Assembly: GCA_009733775.1 (NCBI GenBank)
Contig: WOGZ01000030.1
Coordinates: 1 to 64,000, forward strand
Direction: 5' to 3'
From: Alectoria sarmentosa
Lineage: Eukaryota > Ascomycota > Lecanoromycetes > Lecanorales > Parmeliaceae
DNA: 64,000 nucleotides
Shown here: positions 23,873 to 37,539 of the stretch, piece by piece
Numbering within the stretch: position 1 is the stretch's first letter
How the letters are laid out: each line of letters opens with the position of its first letter
Program-made: the position numbers and the translations under genes
Notes under the pieces: generated by a model
Seen by the model: the letters and a program-made list of their open reading frames with translations, nothing else
Told to the model about the DNA's origin: nothing
Database searches by the model: none

Positions 23873-25108
23873 ATGTATAGGCCAAACTCTGTGTGGACGT
23901 GGGCCTTTGTTGGGGTGACTTGTGTGCAGGCCGCCATAGTCCTAGGATTCGAAGCGTGAGTTTACTCAGCCCAGGGAACACACGCGCTCGCATCCGATCT
24001 TTCAGAGGGCATCGTGATTGAGATTTGCGCAGTCTGGTGAATGCCATGCATGCTCACATCAATTTTGCAGATATGTTTTCGCTCTTTTTCAAACGAATCT
24101 CCATCATCCACCAGACAACACTGGAGACTACCAACATACTATCCCAACCTTTCTCACTTTGTACATCTTCGGGTTTGTCTACGAACTACTCTTGGCCTAC
24201 GATGCTCTTCGGCTTAAGAATACAATTCAAATCATCGGCCTTTGCCTTTACAATCTTGGTTTATTGATCTACGCCGCCGTTCAGATGGCTGAAATCAATG
24301 AAGCTGTCAAATACCTGGGTCCCAATACCACAACCTGGAGTGCTGTCAAACCATTTCTCGTCGCGATTCCTTGCGTGATAGCAGTAGGCTCAATTGCCAT
24401 GTCGATTGTGGCACGAAAAATCTACGACGAATTCGCTTGGACCATCTACAAGCACATCAGTGCGGATTTGAGGATGAAAAGGCGCTACCTAGCATATCAG
24501 GTACGTTGTACAGCTTGAATTTCCGTCACCCAACTTATTAAATTTGTGCTCATAGATCTACATCGCCCTCCTCAAATTCGACTTTTTCTTCTTCCTTGGG
24601 TTCACTGTCCAATTTGTGGTTGTCGTCGTGGATGTCAAGGATGTTGAATTTGCCCTGACAATCGCCGCAATCCCTGTCACAATCCTCATCCTTATCATGG
24701 CCGGGTATTTTACTCGAAAGGAGAGCTTGTCCGGCATGATAGCCACCATCGTAAGCCTTCTAGGCCTCGAGGGTCGAAGGCAGCGGTTGCTGACATTGCT
24801 TGGCTTAGGTTCTTTACTTTGGAGGATTGGCCTACTTCCTCTTCAAGCTCGTCCGAATGTATCAACACACTGAGAGGGCCAAGCGCTACGTACCTGCTCG
24901 CAAAACCCTCACTTCTTTTGCAGTAATCACAATCGTTCTGATTGTCCTCACGATCATCAACGCCATTGTGTGCGCCTCAAATTTCAGGCATGGACTAAGG
25001 CCATATATCGCGAATCGAAAAGTGGAAAGCGAAGACGAAAAGCCGAGTATGATGGAGATGCCTAATCTCTCGCATGCTCCAGTACCGAGCCGCATGACGA
25101 TTGATTGA
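23873..25108 (+). CDS. UPF0658-type Golgi multi-pass membrane protein
   Basis: Four exons, 23873-23955, 24071-24500, 24556-24750 and 24809-25108, give 335 residues in phase. The start MYRPNSVWTWAFVGVTCVQA and the following YVFALFQTNLHH match my memory of the fungal UPF0658 Golgi membrane family. Seven or so hydrophobic segments are visible: WTWAFVGVTCVQAAIVLG, FLTLYIFGFVYELLL, IGLCLYNLGLLIYAAV, PFLVAIPCVIAVGSIAM, the Phe-rich FDFFFFLGFTVQFVVVV, FALTIAAIPVTILILIMAGY, YFGGLAYFLFKLV and a final IVLIVLTIINAIVCA. The cytosolic tail is charged. Function in the family is not established. Confidence 0.85.
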
Positions 25109-25858
25109 ACGAGAAGCACACATCTTGGAGAAAAGGTTGACCGGCGTTGTTATTGTGAAAGAAAAAAGGAATGGGTGAAAAGTCAGAGCCCGGATGTGCG
25201 TTCGATACCCCCAATGTTTAAGCCTTTTTTTTTAACCTGAGGCCCGTCGAGGTCGATGTATGCCTGTTTTCTTACGCTTCTGATACCATCTGTACTACTT
25301 CACGATAAAATATGGCATGAACTGGGGCGATGTGGCGTTGATGGTTTTAGAGGACCTATTGGGCTCATATTGACGACCCTCGTTCCTGATCAATCTTACT
25401 CCCAATGCGCCAGATGTGGTCTTGTCGAGTCACCGAAAGCGCGGTGGGAAGGGGAGCGGTTGTGGACAGACAGGAAGAGGAGAGGGTCAAGCAGTGAAAA
25501 GGATGTATCATATATGAATCGGCTGCTCTCAATTACCAAACTTGGCAATTCTTTTTCACAAGGACTTATTCTTCGATACTTAGGACAACTTTGTATACCG
25601 TGGCAAGATAACTTGTAGAAAATAGAGAACAGCTACATCATTGTACCAGCGCCATTATGAATCGAACCTCAATACCATTAAATACCACCAGCGAACACTT
25701 GTAGCCGTGTATCCTATAAATCCTCGTTGACGCGCAGGGATATTCCAATCTTCAACGGCCGTTACATCAACTCCGAGATTATTGGACTTTTACTCTATTG
25801 CCTATCATTCCTCATTCCTCATCCCTCATCCCTCATCCCCCATCCCCAAACAGAGAAC
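25109..25858. other. Intergenic between UPF0658 and PP4R2 genes
   Basis: Contains a catccctcat-type pyrimidine repeat (25808-25848) immediately upstream of the next ATG. No gene is recognised. Confidence 0.45.
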
Positions 25859-27441
25859 ATGGCGTCAGGTCAGCACGCTCATAAATGCCCAGTCTGATAT
25901 CTCAGCAAGAACACACCACCAAGACCAGAGCCCGCTGACTCGGGATTCGTAGACGATGCACTATTAGAAGAATTGACCAAGCATGGCAAGATGAAGTAGT
26001 AAGCTTTTGAACCGCTACAGCAGAGGCCAGCACCTGCCTCCTGGACGAGGACATGGACTGAGCTTGATACAGTGCAGAGTGGCCTGGCCTACTCGACCGC
26101 CTATTGCCCAGATTGGAGCATGTACGTACAGTCTTTGGATGCTTGCTTGACGGTGGCTAACCCACTCTCTAGATCGCCTACAATGATTTCCCCATGCCAT
26201 CGATACCTTTACCAGGATCCCTTCCACCGTCGCTGAAAGAAGAACATGTATCCGTCAAACGGGAGCCGCCATCGAAGGAGGAACCCTTCAAAGAGAGACC
26301 AAGTATCCAAGAAGAGTCTAGAGGTCTCAAACAGGAAGTTCCAGAGCAAGAAGAGCAAGCCGGCACCAAGGCAGACCCGTCAAGAGAAGACTCAAAATCA
26401 ACCATCAAACGCGAACCCGCTCCAACCACCGACGGCGCCACCCTGCCTCCAACAAACACCCTCCCACCACCACTCCTCTCCCTTCTCAGCACCATTCAAT
26501 CCACCCTCCGCTCCGGCTTTCCCGCTGCCCCACCACACACCGCCCAACGCCTTGCCGAGCTTCTCCTTCATCCCACAAATCACTACAAAACCCTGCCCTC
26601 ATACCTCCGCGCCCTTGACCGAATCGTCTCCGTCGCCAGTCCAGCTTCCATCTTCCCTCTCCCTACGCTCACTCCTGCCGCTACTACCAATGGCCGTCTC
26701 CTCAACGGCTCATCGTCGCCGAGCCCTGACCCGGCGGATAAGGATTTCATTGGCGGGGCTGAATTGACGGAGATACCATGGGCGAGGATTATGGGGAGTC
26801 CGACCCCGATACACAACGGTCCAACCAGCGACTTGAGGACCGAAAGCACAAGTGTCATCGACGGACCGAATGGAGCTGGATCAGTGGAAACGGTCACAGT
26901 GAACGTGAACGGCGTACACAGTGCCCACCCCCGCGACGATGGCAACATCAGCCACGGCATCACCCAAGGAGAACTGCTACGTCAAGAACAAGAAGCCGGA
27001 ATTGTGCCTGTACCAGCGCCTACACCGAATGGAAGGGTCACGCGAAGCAGTGCCGCTGCTTCGGCCGCCGCGACAAGAGCTGTGGGTGGGGATGTCGAAA
27101 ACATTATCGACTCTGAGGAAATTGAGCCTGTACATGCGAGAGGCCCGGACGTGATAGGGATGGAGGATATGGGGCCGCAGACACCGGGGAGTGGATTAGC
27201 TGGTGGGATTGACCTTGAGGGAGCGTTGGGGAGGAGAGGGGAGGGGGAGACGATGGCAGCTACGGTTGGCCGGGTGGCGGAGGAGAAAGGACAAAAAGGA
27301 GAAGAAAAGGATGAGGGCAAAGACGGGGACGGTGACATAGTCATCGCGGATGTGGATGGAGCCGCGGGGGGCGATGATGGGAGAGGAGACGAAAGTGGGA
27401 AGAATAAGGGACCGGACGCTGTGGAGAGCACAACTTTGTGA
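25859..27441 (+). CDS. Protein phosphatase 4 regulatory subunit 2 (PP4R2/Psy4-like)
   Basis: Four exons, 25859-25868, 25953-25998, 26073-26121 and 26173-27441, assemble in phase to 457 residues. Together they spell the PP4R2 N-terminal core: DDALLEELTKHGKMKY, EWPGLLDRLLPRLEHIAYND, FPMPSIPLPG. Further on come PHTAQRLAELLLHPTNHYKT, LPSYLRALDRIVSVASPASI and ELTEIPWARIMG, the second conserved block. The C-terminal half is disordered, acidic and Gly-rich. PP4R2 proteins tether the PP4 catalytic subunit in DNA-damage and checkpoint-recovery roles; here that is by family only. The first exon is 10 bases, so the start depends on the splice model. Confidence 0.85.
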
Positions 27442-27873
27442 CAGGTGTTGACTTGGCATGAGCGAAGATGATTGCCTCTCATGGGCGGTCCGCAAGAGCA
27501 GACAGCCGGAGAAGCTGCGCTTCCAGACGACCATCGCTCCGAGGGCGACGTTGCTAAGCAGGCGAACGTCTTCTGGCTTCGGCAGGGCTAATGAGCAATG
27601 GTTGTCAGCCATTTCTGTTGGCAAGAGACTATGCAATATGACTGACCGAATACTATACAGACTTACCCTTGGTGCCTTTGTCAGCTCGATCGAGAGGGAC
27701 TAGTCCAAAATATATGACAAGTTTCGAACATCACAGGATGAGCCGTGTTACGACGTGATTCCATCAATTCTTCTGAAGTAAAGACTGACGAGTGTTATCA
27801 CTAGAGATACATCGTTGCTGTTGATGACCTGCTAACGAGATCCTCCTCCTTTTTTTACCTTTTCCCAAACGGC
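27442..27873. other. Convergent intergenic region
   Basis: Lies between the tail-to-tail PP4R2 and alpha-glucosidase genes. No gene is seen. Confidence 0.4.
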
Positions 27874-30800
27874 TCAATTCCATCTTAAAACCCAATCCTC
27901 GCTCCACGCCCCTGCACTGGTCGCATTGTTGAGGCCGGTCACCGTCAATGCCTTGCTTGACTCGTTGTATTTGACACTGCTACCCGGTACAGCCATGCCG
28001 TTCAGAGAAATGTTGGTGACGGCATCCTGCACGCCCAAGACAGTGACGTTGGCGAGCGGGTTGGTGTCTTTATACATACCACGCCCTGAGGCGTACAAAG
28101 CACTGTTTGAAGCGGTCAACTAATCAGAATTAGAGGCCTGACCTTTGCACGTCGAAGAGGGCAATGGGCCTTGCCTCAACGTAAAGTGTTGCATTCGGCA
28201 TCAGACTCGCGCCATCATCGACATAGAGACTCCCACTCGCAGATCCCTCCAGACTCAAGGCAGCGATCACACCCCAAGGATTCTTCCTTGCGTCTCGGGT
28301 CACCAACGCCGGCTCCTGCGTCGGTATCACGTTGTTGCCTCTGATGTAGACAGGAATATGGCCCAACGGTGCGTCAATCGTTACGTTCTCTCCAGCTGAT
28401 GCATTGACGGCAGAAAGAGTGTACCAATCGTAGTAAACCTCACCTTTGCCCACGCCGGGGAAAACTCCGTCGACGGTGTTGGCACCTTGGTCTAAGACGG
28501 GTGTGACAAGAATCCCTGGTCCAAGGAAAAACTGCCGGTCCGCAGCTGCGAGGGAGGGATCGTTAGGGAACTCCCAGGCCAAAGCGCGCATGACGGTTGA
28601 GCCAGTATTATGAGCCAGATAGAAAAGGGTGTATATGTACGGCAAGAGCTGATATCTAATGTTCATTGCTGTTTTGCTGGCATCGATGACAGATGACCAG
28701 ACATAGGCCTCTTGGGAGTTGGCAGACAGCGTGTTGTGATTGCGATAAAATGGGAAAAAGGCAGAAAGCTACTCGAGTTTTCGGAGTCAGCCATGTTGTT
28801 TGTGGGTGTGATTACGACTTGGTGCACCCATGAATGGCTTTTACGACTCAAGTTGTGGCGATAAGAGGAATTCGGTTACATACCTGCATCCACCTGTTAC
28901 AGAGCTCTTCGTCGCTGTTGCCATTGAATCCGCAGGTATCAACCCCGAACATGGGAATACCGAACAGGGAAAACGACAGCGCTTGGGGAATAGAGAAGAA
29001 CATATACGCAAAGAGGCTCGTATTATCTCCACCCCAGTGTCCTGCCCACTTGCCACTGCCCGCAAAAGTTGATCGACCGATGATGAACGGCCGAACTCTT
29101 GGTATGGCTGCAAGAAGCGCATTATAGGTCGCGTTCAAAATTTGGTGACCAAACAAATTATGAAGTTCGTATTCTTGCGTACCGTCCGCATGAGTGGCAT
29201 TTGGCGATATCGCGTGCACCGCAAGATCGCCTTGGACATTGTTGATCACATAGGGAGGATGGTTGACGTCTCGCACGCTTGGAGTAGGAATAGTCCTCAG
29301 ATAACTGATATCACTGGAAGAAGAAGTCGCGGCACCAGCTGATGACTGGCTAGCTGATGCAGAAGCAGCTGAAGCAGCCTCCGTGGCGTTTGTCAAATTG
29401 AAGCCCTCTGGATAGCCAAGAACAACGTTTCCCGGCTCGCCTGGAAGCGCAAAAGACGGGTGTACAGGGTTCATAGTGATGTTCTCTGAACCACAGCTGC
29501 CCACGCAGAAGGACGAGGCTTCTGACATGTCAATCCATGCTCCGTCAAAGGCCAGCTTGCTATGCCAATTGACCATCTCGTTGATCCACCATTGTCCGGC
29601 TCCTCCAGAAGTCCAATCGGGGAAGACGGTGTAGCCCGGCCAGACATCACCAATGTACAAGCTACCATCTGGATTGGTCATGACAGCACCTGTCCCATTG
29701 CCATTGTCGAATGTGCTGTACTTGTCACTGGCGTTTGACGGGTTTGGAACATAGATTGCGGAATCGATGATAGGTATATAATGCTTACCACTAGCATGAA
29801 GAGCGGACAGGAAGTCCTCCCCTTCGCTATAGTTGAACCTAACGGGGTCGTTGTCGAAATCTCTATAGTGGTTCATGTAATCGATATCAGTCCATATGTT
29901 TTCCAGCGGAATCCCGAATGCCTCGTAGCTATCGACCACGGATTGGAGTACAGTCCAATTCGCATAGCCCCATCTGCACTGGTGGAATCCGAACGTAAAG
30001 TACTGTTGCATGGCAGGTAGCCCGACAGCACTCATCTGATACGCTGTGGTGACCTCTGGCTGTGTGGGCCCCGCGAAGACATACACTAAAGGATTTCGAA
30101 GTCAGACTATTTCTTTTGGGATCAAATTTGAGTCAGGAAACACGTTCCGGGAGTCTTCAGCTCCTGCGACAAGTGCCGCAATTCAAAATACAGTACGAGT
30201 CATGACGATATGACTTGGAAAAGGTAACTCACTGTCGATACTACCGCCAAGGAGGCGCCAGGTGATGTTTGTTGGCCGCAGAAGTATCTCTTGACCGTGG
30301 GCGTTACGATTGTACACCCCGTGGGAATATGATACATAATCGGCAGTTGCGTTAGTTTCATTGGTGGTGACCAGCGAAAGATCGCCGTTGGCGTCGGCTT
30401 CGTAGTACCTCGTGTCTAAATAGAAGGGGTGCGAGCCGTACAAATTTCTGGTCATAGGGGGTCAGATGTGGAAGCAAGGGTCATCAAGGAGGGTCTTAAA
30501 CCCGGCTTACGTATCGATCGTGTCTCCTGTATCCGCGGCATAAATCGTTTTAATGAAGTTATTTCCCAGCCTGAGTGCATGGATTGTCTCCCCCAATCCA
30601 TAAAGGTTGTAATTTTCAGGCAGACTGCTGGCGAACTCAACAAATTGATCTTCGAACACCAGCTTTGTCCCGACTGTGGAGAAAAGGGTATCACCGGTAG
30701 AGACTCTGTAGACGGAAAATGAGAACGTTTCATCATTGCTCCATACAAAGTTCAAATCACTTGACAAGCTCGTACTGTTCGCATCAGCATCAGGAGTGGG

Positions 30801-31400
30801 CTGGTGAACAATGTAGCTTGGCAAGCCATAGTAGGAAGAGTTCAAAGCGTCGATCAATGCTGGGGTGATCCTGATAGCAAGGCGATCTGCAGATTGATAC
30901 TGGACAATCAGGTTCAGCATATCGATATCATTTCCATATACGTTGCATGCTGGGCCGGCCAGGGTCAACGTCGCTGTCAAACCTAGTGGATTTCGAGCAA
31001 CATTAGAGGCAGTGTATCCGGGACAAACATCCTGAGCATCCTTGGCTTGCGGGTCTTCAATGTTGGGTATTAAATTTGCACCTATCAAGGAGCAGGACTT
31101 AGCATTCCTCACTCAAGGGAAATCCTCGAGCAATGAGACGGGTCGAAGGGGTATCAAGGGCCTCTTGCTCCCGGAATAAGTCTCACACAAGCCGTGAAGT
31201 GGTCCGGAATAGGAAGAAATCGCTCGGAAAATGAACATACCGACATCAGCAGACGACGGCACGGTAAATATTGGCCTGTAAGTGGTCTGTGTGCCCGCAA
31301 GTGAAGTGGTTGGGGTGGCATTCTGAGCATTGGAAAGTCTCCTTAGCTGCAGGGTGCAGAAAATGAAGAGGTTGAAAATGGAGAGGGGAGAATGAAACAT
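27874..31400 (-). CDS. Secreted GH31 alpha-glucosidase (AgdA-like)
   Basis: Six exons, 31400-31241, 31081-30511, 30447-30233, 30085-28884, 28768-28181 and 28119-27874, give 993 residues with every phase matching. A signal peptide is likely (MFHSPLSIFNLFIFCTLQL). Then a galactose-mutarotase-like N domain (YNLYGLGETIHALRL) and the (beta/alpha)8 barrel: GFHQCRWGYANWT, IPLENIWTDIDYMNHYRDF, the nucleophile motif DGAWIDMSEASSFC, the acid/base region AGHWGGDNTS, and ALAWEFPNDPSL. The C-terminal beta domain ends in LTVTGLNNATSAGAWSEDW. The usual WIDMNE is WIDMSE here. The enzyme would release glucose from the non-reducing ends of maltose or starch oligomers outside the cell. Many N-x-S/T sites are present. 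Confidence 0.95.
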
Positions 31401-32598
31401 GATTGGGGTAGGTGGGCAAGCAGCCAATAGCATAGGCGAGAATGAGAAGCAGGTAGATGACAGCCGGCAGAGGTGCTACTGCGAAGGCTCGACCAAGAAT
31501 TGAGAGCGAGGAAGAGAGAAGGAAAAAAGCCTCGATCAGCTCATTTTGTACCCACAGGGAGTGGGTAGGATAGCATGTGCATTGATATCTAGGACGAAGT
31601 GGGCCAGGAGATGATTGGACGTTGAGCGCAAAAGCAATGGCACCAATGGGAACGGCAGGTAAAGGGCGGAAGGGAATTCGCCGCCGAGGATCGTGGAAGA
31701 TGCCAATGAGGAGACGGGGAGGGTATGTAGAATAGATGAGAAGAGAAGAGGAGAGAAGGGAAGAGAAGAGAAGAGAGGGGAAGATTCAAAAGACCGGAGA
31801 CTGGACATCGGATTCTTTCAAGGGATGAGGGGACAGAGGGGATAGAGGGGAAAGACACAAGAAGAAGGCCCGATAGTACTTTACTCTACTCTACTCTACT
31901 CTACTCTACTCTACTCGTCTCTACTCTACTCTACTCTACTCTACTCGTCTCGTAATTGGAGTGCACCACTGGGGGTTTGGGGAGGCATCAAAGACGGAGA
32001 ACATCGTTGAGCTGCGGGGAATAAAAGTTGCAGAGTGCATCTTCATCTACCTGAGGTATACCACCACTACCTCCGTAGAGTAGAGTGGTATCATCTAAAG
32101 ACACGAGAATGCCTCATTTGGCACTTTCTTGCTTGCCATGTAACTCATTTTGGAGGCTGCCAACGCTATGATTGATGCCTTCACTCTGACCATCTTGGTT
32201 GGATTAAATGCCTCGACGACTGTCTTGTTCGTCCGGCAGGACAAATACCCATTTCCATTGCCTTCAACGAGCCTTCTTGCAACAATGAACCAACTTCACA
32301 CGCCACAAGGGACCGTTGCACTGTGATGTCTCGAATTCTACGCCTCTGCTAACAATTGCCAATAAGTATGCCTCATTCTTCTAGCAACGACGGAAAAGAC
32401 GTCTCCTGAAATGCTCGGCTCCAATGCGCCCAACAATGTACAAGCAAGCTCATTCCATCACGCTGCTATCCTGAATGGACAAGGAGGTACGGAAAAGCGC
32501 CGAGCAAGTTGCAGGAAGCATGGATAGCCCCCGCCGTTGACGTCTACTATTCGCCCATTTGGGACAAACCACATCTTTCTTGCCCTCCCATCTTCATC
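31401..32598. other. Intergenic, alpha-glucosidase promoter, purine-rich tract and microsatellite
   Basis: A gagaagagaagagg-type purine tract covers about 31735-31800. A ctact pentanucleotide array lies at about 31877-31955. No gene is recognised. Confidence 0.55.
31877..31955. repeat. Pentanucleotide microsatellite (CTACT)n
   Basis: About 13 tandem tactc/ctact units interrupted twice by ctcgt variants, in the upstream region of the alpha-glucosidase gene. Confidence 0.9.
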
Positions 32599-35500
32599 TC
32601 ACACCCTCTCGTCCCCGGCTCTGGCCTTGCCTCTCCTTCTGAAGAAATCCATCACTCTTCTCGCTGCCCCGGAGGTCCCGGCGTGATGACCTCCTACCCC
32701 ATAACTTGGGTCCGCATCTTGCTCATATGCATCTGCGAATCTCCTATTGTTCTTTTGTAGAACGTTCGCTCCACGTCCACTTCGACTTTGAAGAATGGAC
32801 GTACCGGCTGGCTCTTCTTCGACTTCGTTAAATCCCGGAGGATAGACAGGCCGCTCGCGTCGATGATTGATAGATATCTGAGACTCAGTAGGCGTGTCCA
32901 GATACGATTCGTCCGGCTGTAGCGGTTTTGAAGCCGAGTAGGCATCTTGAGGAGTTTCACTCCGTACGTTGCCATATTGGCTCTGCTGCTCGCCTCGAGA
33001 GGGGGCATCTTTTCTTCGTGTCTGCTGTGCAGGGCTGTCTCGTGAACGGTCCCGTGGGCCATCAAATCCTGCGGGAAAGTTCTCCTCTTGGCCATAGTCA
33101 TTGGTTCCACTTTGGCCTTTACCGTATGCCATAGTCTGCGGCCGCGATTGGGCTCGGCTTGAAAGGCCTGACTGAACGTTGCTGGACTGCCTCCGCTCGG
33201 AAGCTGGTCTCATCTCGTTGCTCGCGTCTTTCCCACTACCCGTGCTGGTGAGGCTCTTTAACGAGAAAGAAGCGGGCAGCAGCGAGAATCTTCGCGGCTT
33301 TTCCAGTTTGGACAGATCACTGCTTTTCCGTGCGAAGCTGAATGACGGCCGCCGCGAGTCGGTCGACTGACGGGGGCTATCAGATGCTATTGCAGCCTTC
33401 ATACTGGTTGGTGGAAATCTCTTTTCTCTTTGTGGCTCCCCAGGCGACTGAGGTTGGGACCTGCCGCCAGAGATCGACCCTGTCCTGAAAAAGTTTCCCA
33501 ACGTATTTGACCGTTTGTGCCCTCGATATTGATCTCTATGATCTCCCAATGTTGGAGTGCCATGTTGAGTACTAGGCAGACCGATGGATTCATTTTGATT
33601 GTAAGGTCCTGACTGGGGAATTGGTGCGGAGATGTTGTATTGCTTGCCACTCTTGGGCTGCGCAAGCCGTCCTTCTGCATTGGTCGGCGCCACTGTAGGT
33701 GCAAGCGGTTGACTATAAGAGTTTCCCCTAGAAGGTAATCGACCAGCTGTGGAAGCCATGGACCCTCCAGTAGTGGGCCTAGTTATGGTCGAGGTCGGAA
33801 GCGGGCCAAAAGCACTAGTAGACTCAGATACAGAACGAGGGAGATCTTTCGGGGGCCGAGAAGGAGGTCCCATATCTCGCTGGGAGCTACTAGGTTGGTA
33901 CTGGGTTCTATTTGCCCCCTGTTGATATACTTGACTTGACCTTGGGGCCGGTGGAATGGATGGGCCTTGAGCCGAAGTCTTAGTCGTCGCATTGTATTGT
34001 CGAGGAATAGGTTCGGGTCCTTCGTTGCCGGGTCTAGCTCGAGTCTTCTGTTGACCTGTTGAAGTAGCCTGTGAAGATACATCTGTAATGGGTGAGCTGA
34101 TGGAAGACAGGCCTTCGCCTCGGACTGTCTGGCTTTGCGGAGCGACATATTCGACTTGCACAGTCCTTCTTTTAGGATCACGAGGTGCTTTGGTTTTTTC
34201 GATAGCTTGCTCAGGGTCAATTTTGCCTTGATGGCTGAGCGCGCTACCGGGAGACAAGTTGGACGGATGTGTCTTTGCTGGTTCTCTAACGGAAGCACTG
34301 CGGACGAGCATAGGAGCATCTTGTGGATCTAGAAAGAACAGATTTAGCGTGGTTTTGCCAAGCAAAACGTTCAGATTTGGAATAAAGAAGACTGCAAGAC
34401 ACGACGTCGAAGAGAGAGGCTCTACCTGCTGTAACCGTGGTATTCGCAATTTCGCCAACGGTCGTTGTACTGCTTGTAACTTGTGCCACCACGTGCGCGA
34501 AATCGCTTAACCAGCTATGCCTGGCGACCTCAAATAAATCTGCTCGCTGCCTGGGGTCCGCGACTAGGATCCTTCGCAAGAGGTCACGAGCATGCGGAGT
34601 GACGTATTCTGGGAAGGTAAGAGCTGTAGTCGTAATGTACCTGTAAAGTAGATTGATGTTGTCCCCTTCAGGATTCGCGGGGTCGTCGTCAAAGGGCAGG
34701 TAGCCAGCCAACATAGCATACTATATCAAGAATTAGACTGGACGTTGACCTGGGTGCTAAAGAATGTCTTACCAGGATGACCCCACAACTCCAAACGTCG
34801 ACCTTTCTTCCAGTATATAGAGAATCCGTCACCACAAGCTCCGGTGCTGCATAGCACGGACTACCACAGCTTGTCGCCATCAAATCTCCTCTCCGACTCC
34901 CGTTCTGGACTCGCTCCAGATCCATCCTCCTAACAAATTCTCGGTCCGTCAGTTTTTTCTCAATATCTTCACCCAACTCATCACGGGGATCAAAGGTGTT
35001 GGCAAACCCGAAGTCCGTGATAACAATATTACGGTTCCGGTCAAGAAGAAGGTTCTCGAGTTTGAGATCTCGATGCACAATACCCTTCTTGTGCAGGTAG
35101 CCAACCCCGGAAACAAGCTGAGCGAAAAGCTTTCGGGCGGTGTTGTCTTTCAGATAGCGATGATTTAGGATGTAGTCAAACAATTCGCCACCCGACGCAT
35201 ACTCCAGAATGATACCGATGTAGGGGGGCGTCTCGATCATTTCGTGGAGTTTGACAATGTTTGGATGTTCGAGCCCCCTCAAAATGTTCACCTCGCGGTA
35301 GATCTTGGGTAGTCGACTTGGGTTCTGCCCCAGGCTTTCTCGTCGGATGAGCTTGATTGCTACTTGAACCTCCCCATTCTTTTTCCAGCCCAACTTGACT
35401 TTACCGAATTCTCCTTCACCGAGAGTTTGCCCGAGAATGTATTCGCCAAATCGAGTCTCTTTTCTTCGTCCCGTGTTTCCTGCACTGGCTGAATAATCCT

Positions 35501-36422
35501 GCCTGCTTCGAGGAGCTACCTTGCTCACGTCTTCAGGCGTCACGTTGTTCACGACTACTAGTCCTGGCACGGATTCCAGTTGCCGTTCTTGTTCGCGTTT
35601 GAGATCGACAGCAGGATCATCTACCACGACTCGGTTGATTATCTGGCTTTCATCCCTCCCAGGCCTTGTGTATGACGTTGCAGAGGCTACATTCGAGGCC
35701 GAGCGGCTTTCCACGGCGGTGGGCGACTGTTGAGAGCCTGGTTCTCGGGTGCTTATTGCCCGTTGCGGTCCCTCCGGTGAACTCGGCCCTCTCCGTCGTG
35801 ATCTTACTGCATTCGCTGCTGCAGCTACCGAATCGCTGTCTATTCCAGGCTCACTACCACCCAGTGAATCTGCTGCGGTACTACGGGACGCAAGCTGGCG
35901 TTCGTCAACCGCTTGAGCAGCCTGTCGCGAGGAAGCTGTTCTATCGGCAAGTGATGCATTTGATGGAAGGCTAATATTTTGGCCACGTTGGTTTGACGAG
36001 GTTCTTGGAGGTGGGGATATTGGTGGGCCGCCTTGTTGTGATTGCTGCCCTCGTTGGTCCCTCCGACTCTGCTGATACGGAGGAGACGATGATGTATTAG
36101 GGATCATTGGGGATGCATGGGTAGTGCTTGCCATGTCCTGACTGCGAGGGGTACTCGGGTTCAAATGATAGGCCCCTGTAGAAGATTGGTATGGAGCTTG
36201 CTGAGAGGCATCGGGCTCCACTGTTTGATTTCCGTTACCACTTGGCCGTCTCGACGGCCGTCTAGATGAGTGAGGTGAGCTTCTCGGTTGCAAGTGGCTC
36301 CCGCTCGGGTCACCTGCTTGTGGCGTTTGCTGAGAGTATTGCCGTCGTGATGCTGAAGAAGGATCCGCAGCATATGTGCCAGAGCCTACTGGTGATTGTG
36401 TCTGTTGCGAAGCTACTTGCAT
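32599..36422 (-). CDS. Kin4/Ppk1-type serine/threonine protein kinase
   Basis: Three exons, 36422-34773, 34720-34426 and 34328-32599, give 1224 residues. A ~310-residue disordered Gln/Ser/Arg-rich N terminus leads to the kinase domain: GQTLGEGEFGKVKLGW (P-loop), VAIKLIRRE (catalytic Lys), IYREVNILRGLEHPNIVKLH, IVHRDLKLENLLLD (HRD), ITDFGFANTF (DFG), GSPCYAAPELV (APE) and VDVWSCGVILYAMLAGYLPF. A ~30-residue insertion follows the DFG segment. The ending RADLFEVARHSWLSDF and the long basic tail match the Kin4 group (spindle-position checkpoint kinase in budding yeast). The tail ends AARRVMDFFRRRGKAR, possibly membrane- or cortex-binding. The frame extends upstream of 36422 but has no earlier ATG. 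Confidence 0.9.
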
Positions 36423-37539
36423 TGTAGCAATCGACAACGTACCGGCTCCGGTTCCTTCCCGTCCAGTCAAATATATGACCCTGTTTCGTTGCAACCCTCT
36501 CTAAGCGTAGAATAGCGGCGTGGAGATTCCAATTTGGAAGGGGAGTCCTGATCGGCTTGACTTGCGGTGTTCGGGCTGTAGCGAAGTTGCTGAGATCTAC
36601 TCCCCGTTGTATTATCGGTGGTTAGACCACGCAACAGGTAAAAGTTTCAGGGAGCCGAGTCTCAGTCAATCAACCAGACCAAGCCAAGACTATGTGTTCA
36701 ATTAAATGTTCTGAAAGCCCAGCTCTGGCTGATGTGTTGGAAGAAGCGAAGACGTCCGCCGTGAATCGTAGAACCCAAAGGTATTGGTCGGTGTTAAAGG
36801 AAGGGTTCCAAGCGATATCTTATCCAGCTGGACTGGGCAAAGCTTTCAATAGTAGGGACTTTGGTCTTGGTCCGATATGGTAGGGTATAGAGAGCGCAAT
36901 CTTTCTACTCAACGAGTATAATCTATCATTTGGATGGTATGAAGACCTCAGTTACGCGCCGAATCGGAAGCTTTGTAAAGAAATATCGCTAGAATCAAGA
37001 GCACATGTCAGACAAAGGCAAGGAAAGGCAGGTGAAGGAGCGAGGGAACGACGGTCGGGAATGACGCTATACGGATGTCATTATAGAAGCTTGGCGCCGT
37101 CAAAGAGCCCCGAGAAGCCTATACGGCATGGTCTTGTGAGAGAAGGGCGGGCGGGGGAGAGTGAGAGTTGTGGTTCGAAGCTGGATGTTGTTTTTGGCTG
37201 CAGAGTTGGATTGGAGAGGGTTCGCTCGCTTTCAGAATCGGTTAGAGTTTCCTGCAATCTCTTTGGGCGTGCAACAGGGATGGGGACTTGAAGCTTGAAG
37301 ATGAAGGAACAAGAAGGGGGAAAGCGCGGCGGGACAAAGCAAGACTTTAGGGGCCAGATTTTCGACTGGGAGGCAGACGATAGGCTGTTACTCGTAGCCT
37401 CAGCTGTTTCATAGAAAACATTTACAGGGACTTTGTCTAGGTGTGTGTGTGTGTGTGTGATTCCTACATCGGAGGGGCGTCCCCATAGCCTTATAGGCTA
37501 TGATGGATCTAATCTCACTCGACCTCTGTGGGTCATATT
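36423..37539. other. Intergenic before the AT-rich block
   Basis: The promoter and leader of the kinase gene, with a (TG)n run at 37441-37459. No gene is recognised. Base composition changes abruptly at about 37540. Confidence 0.5.
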
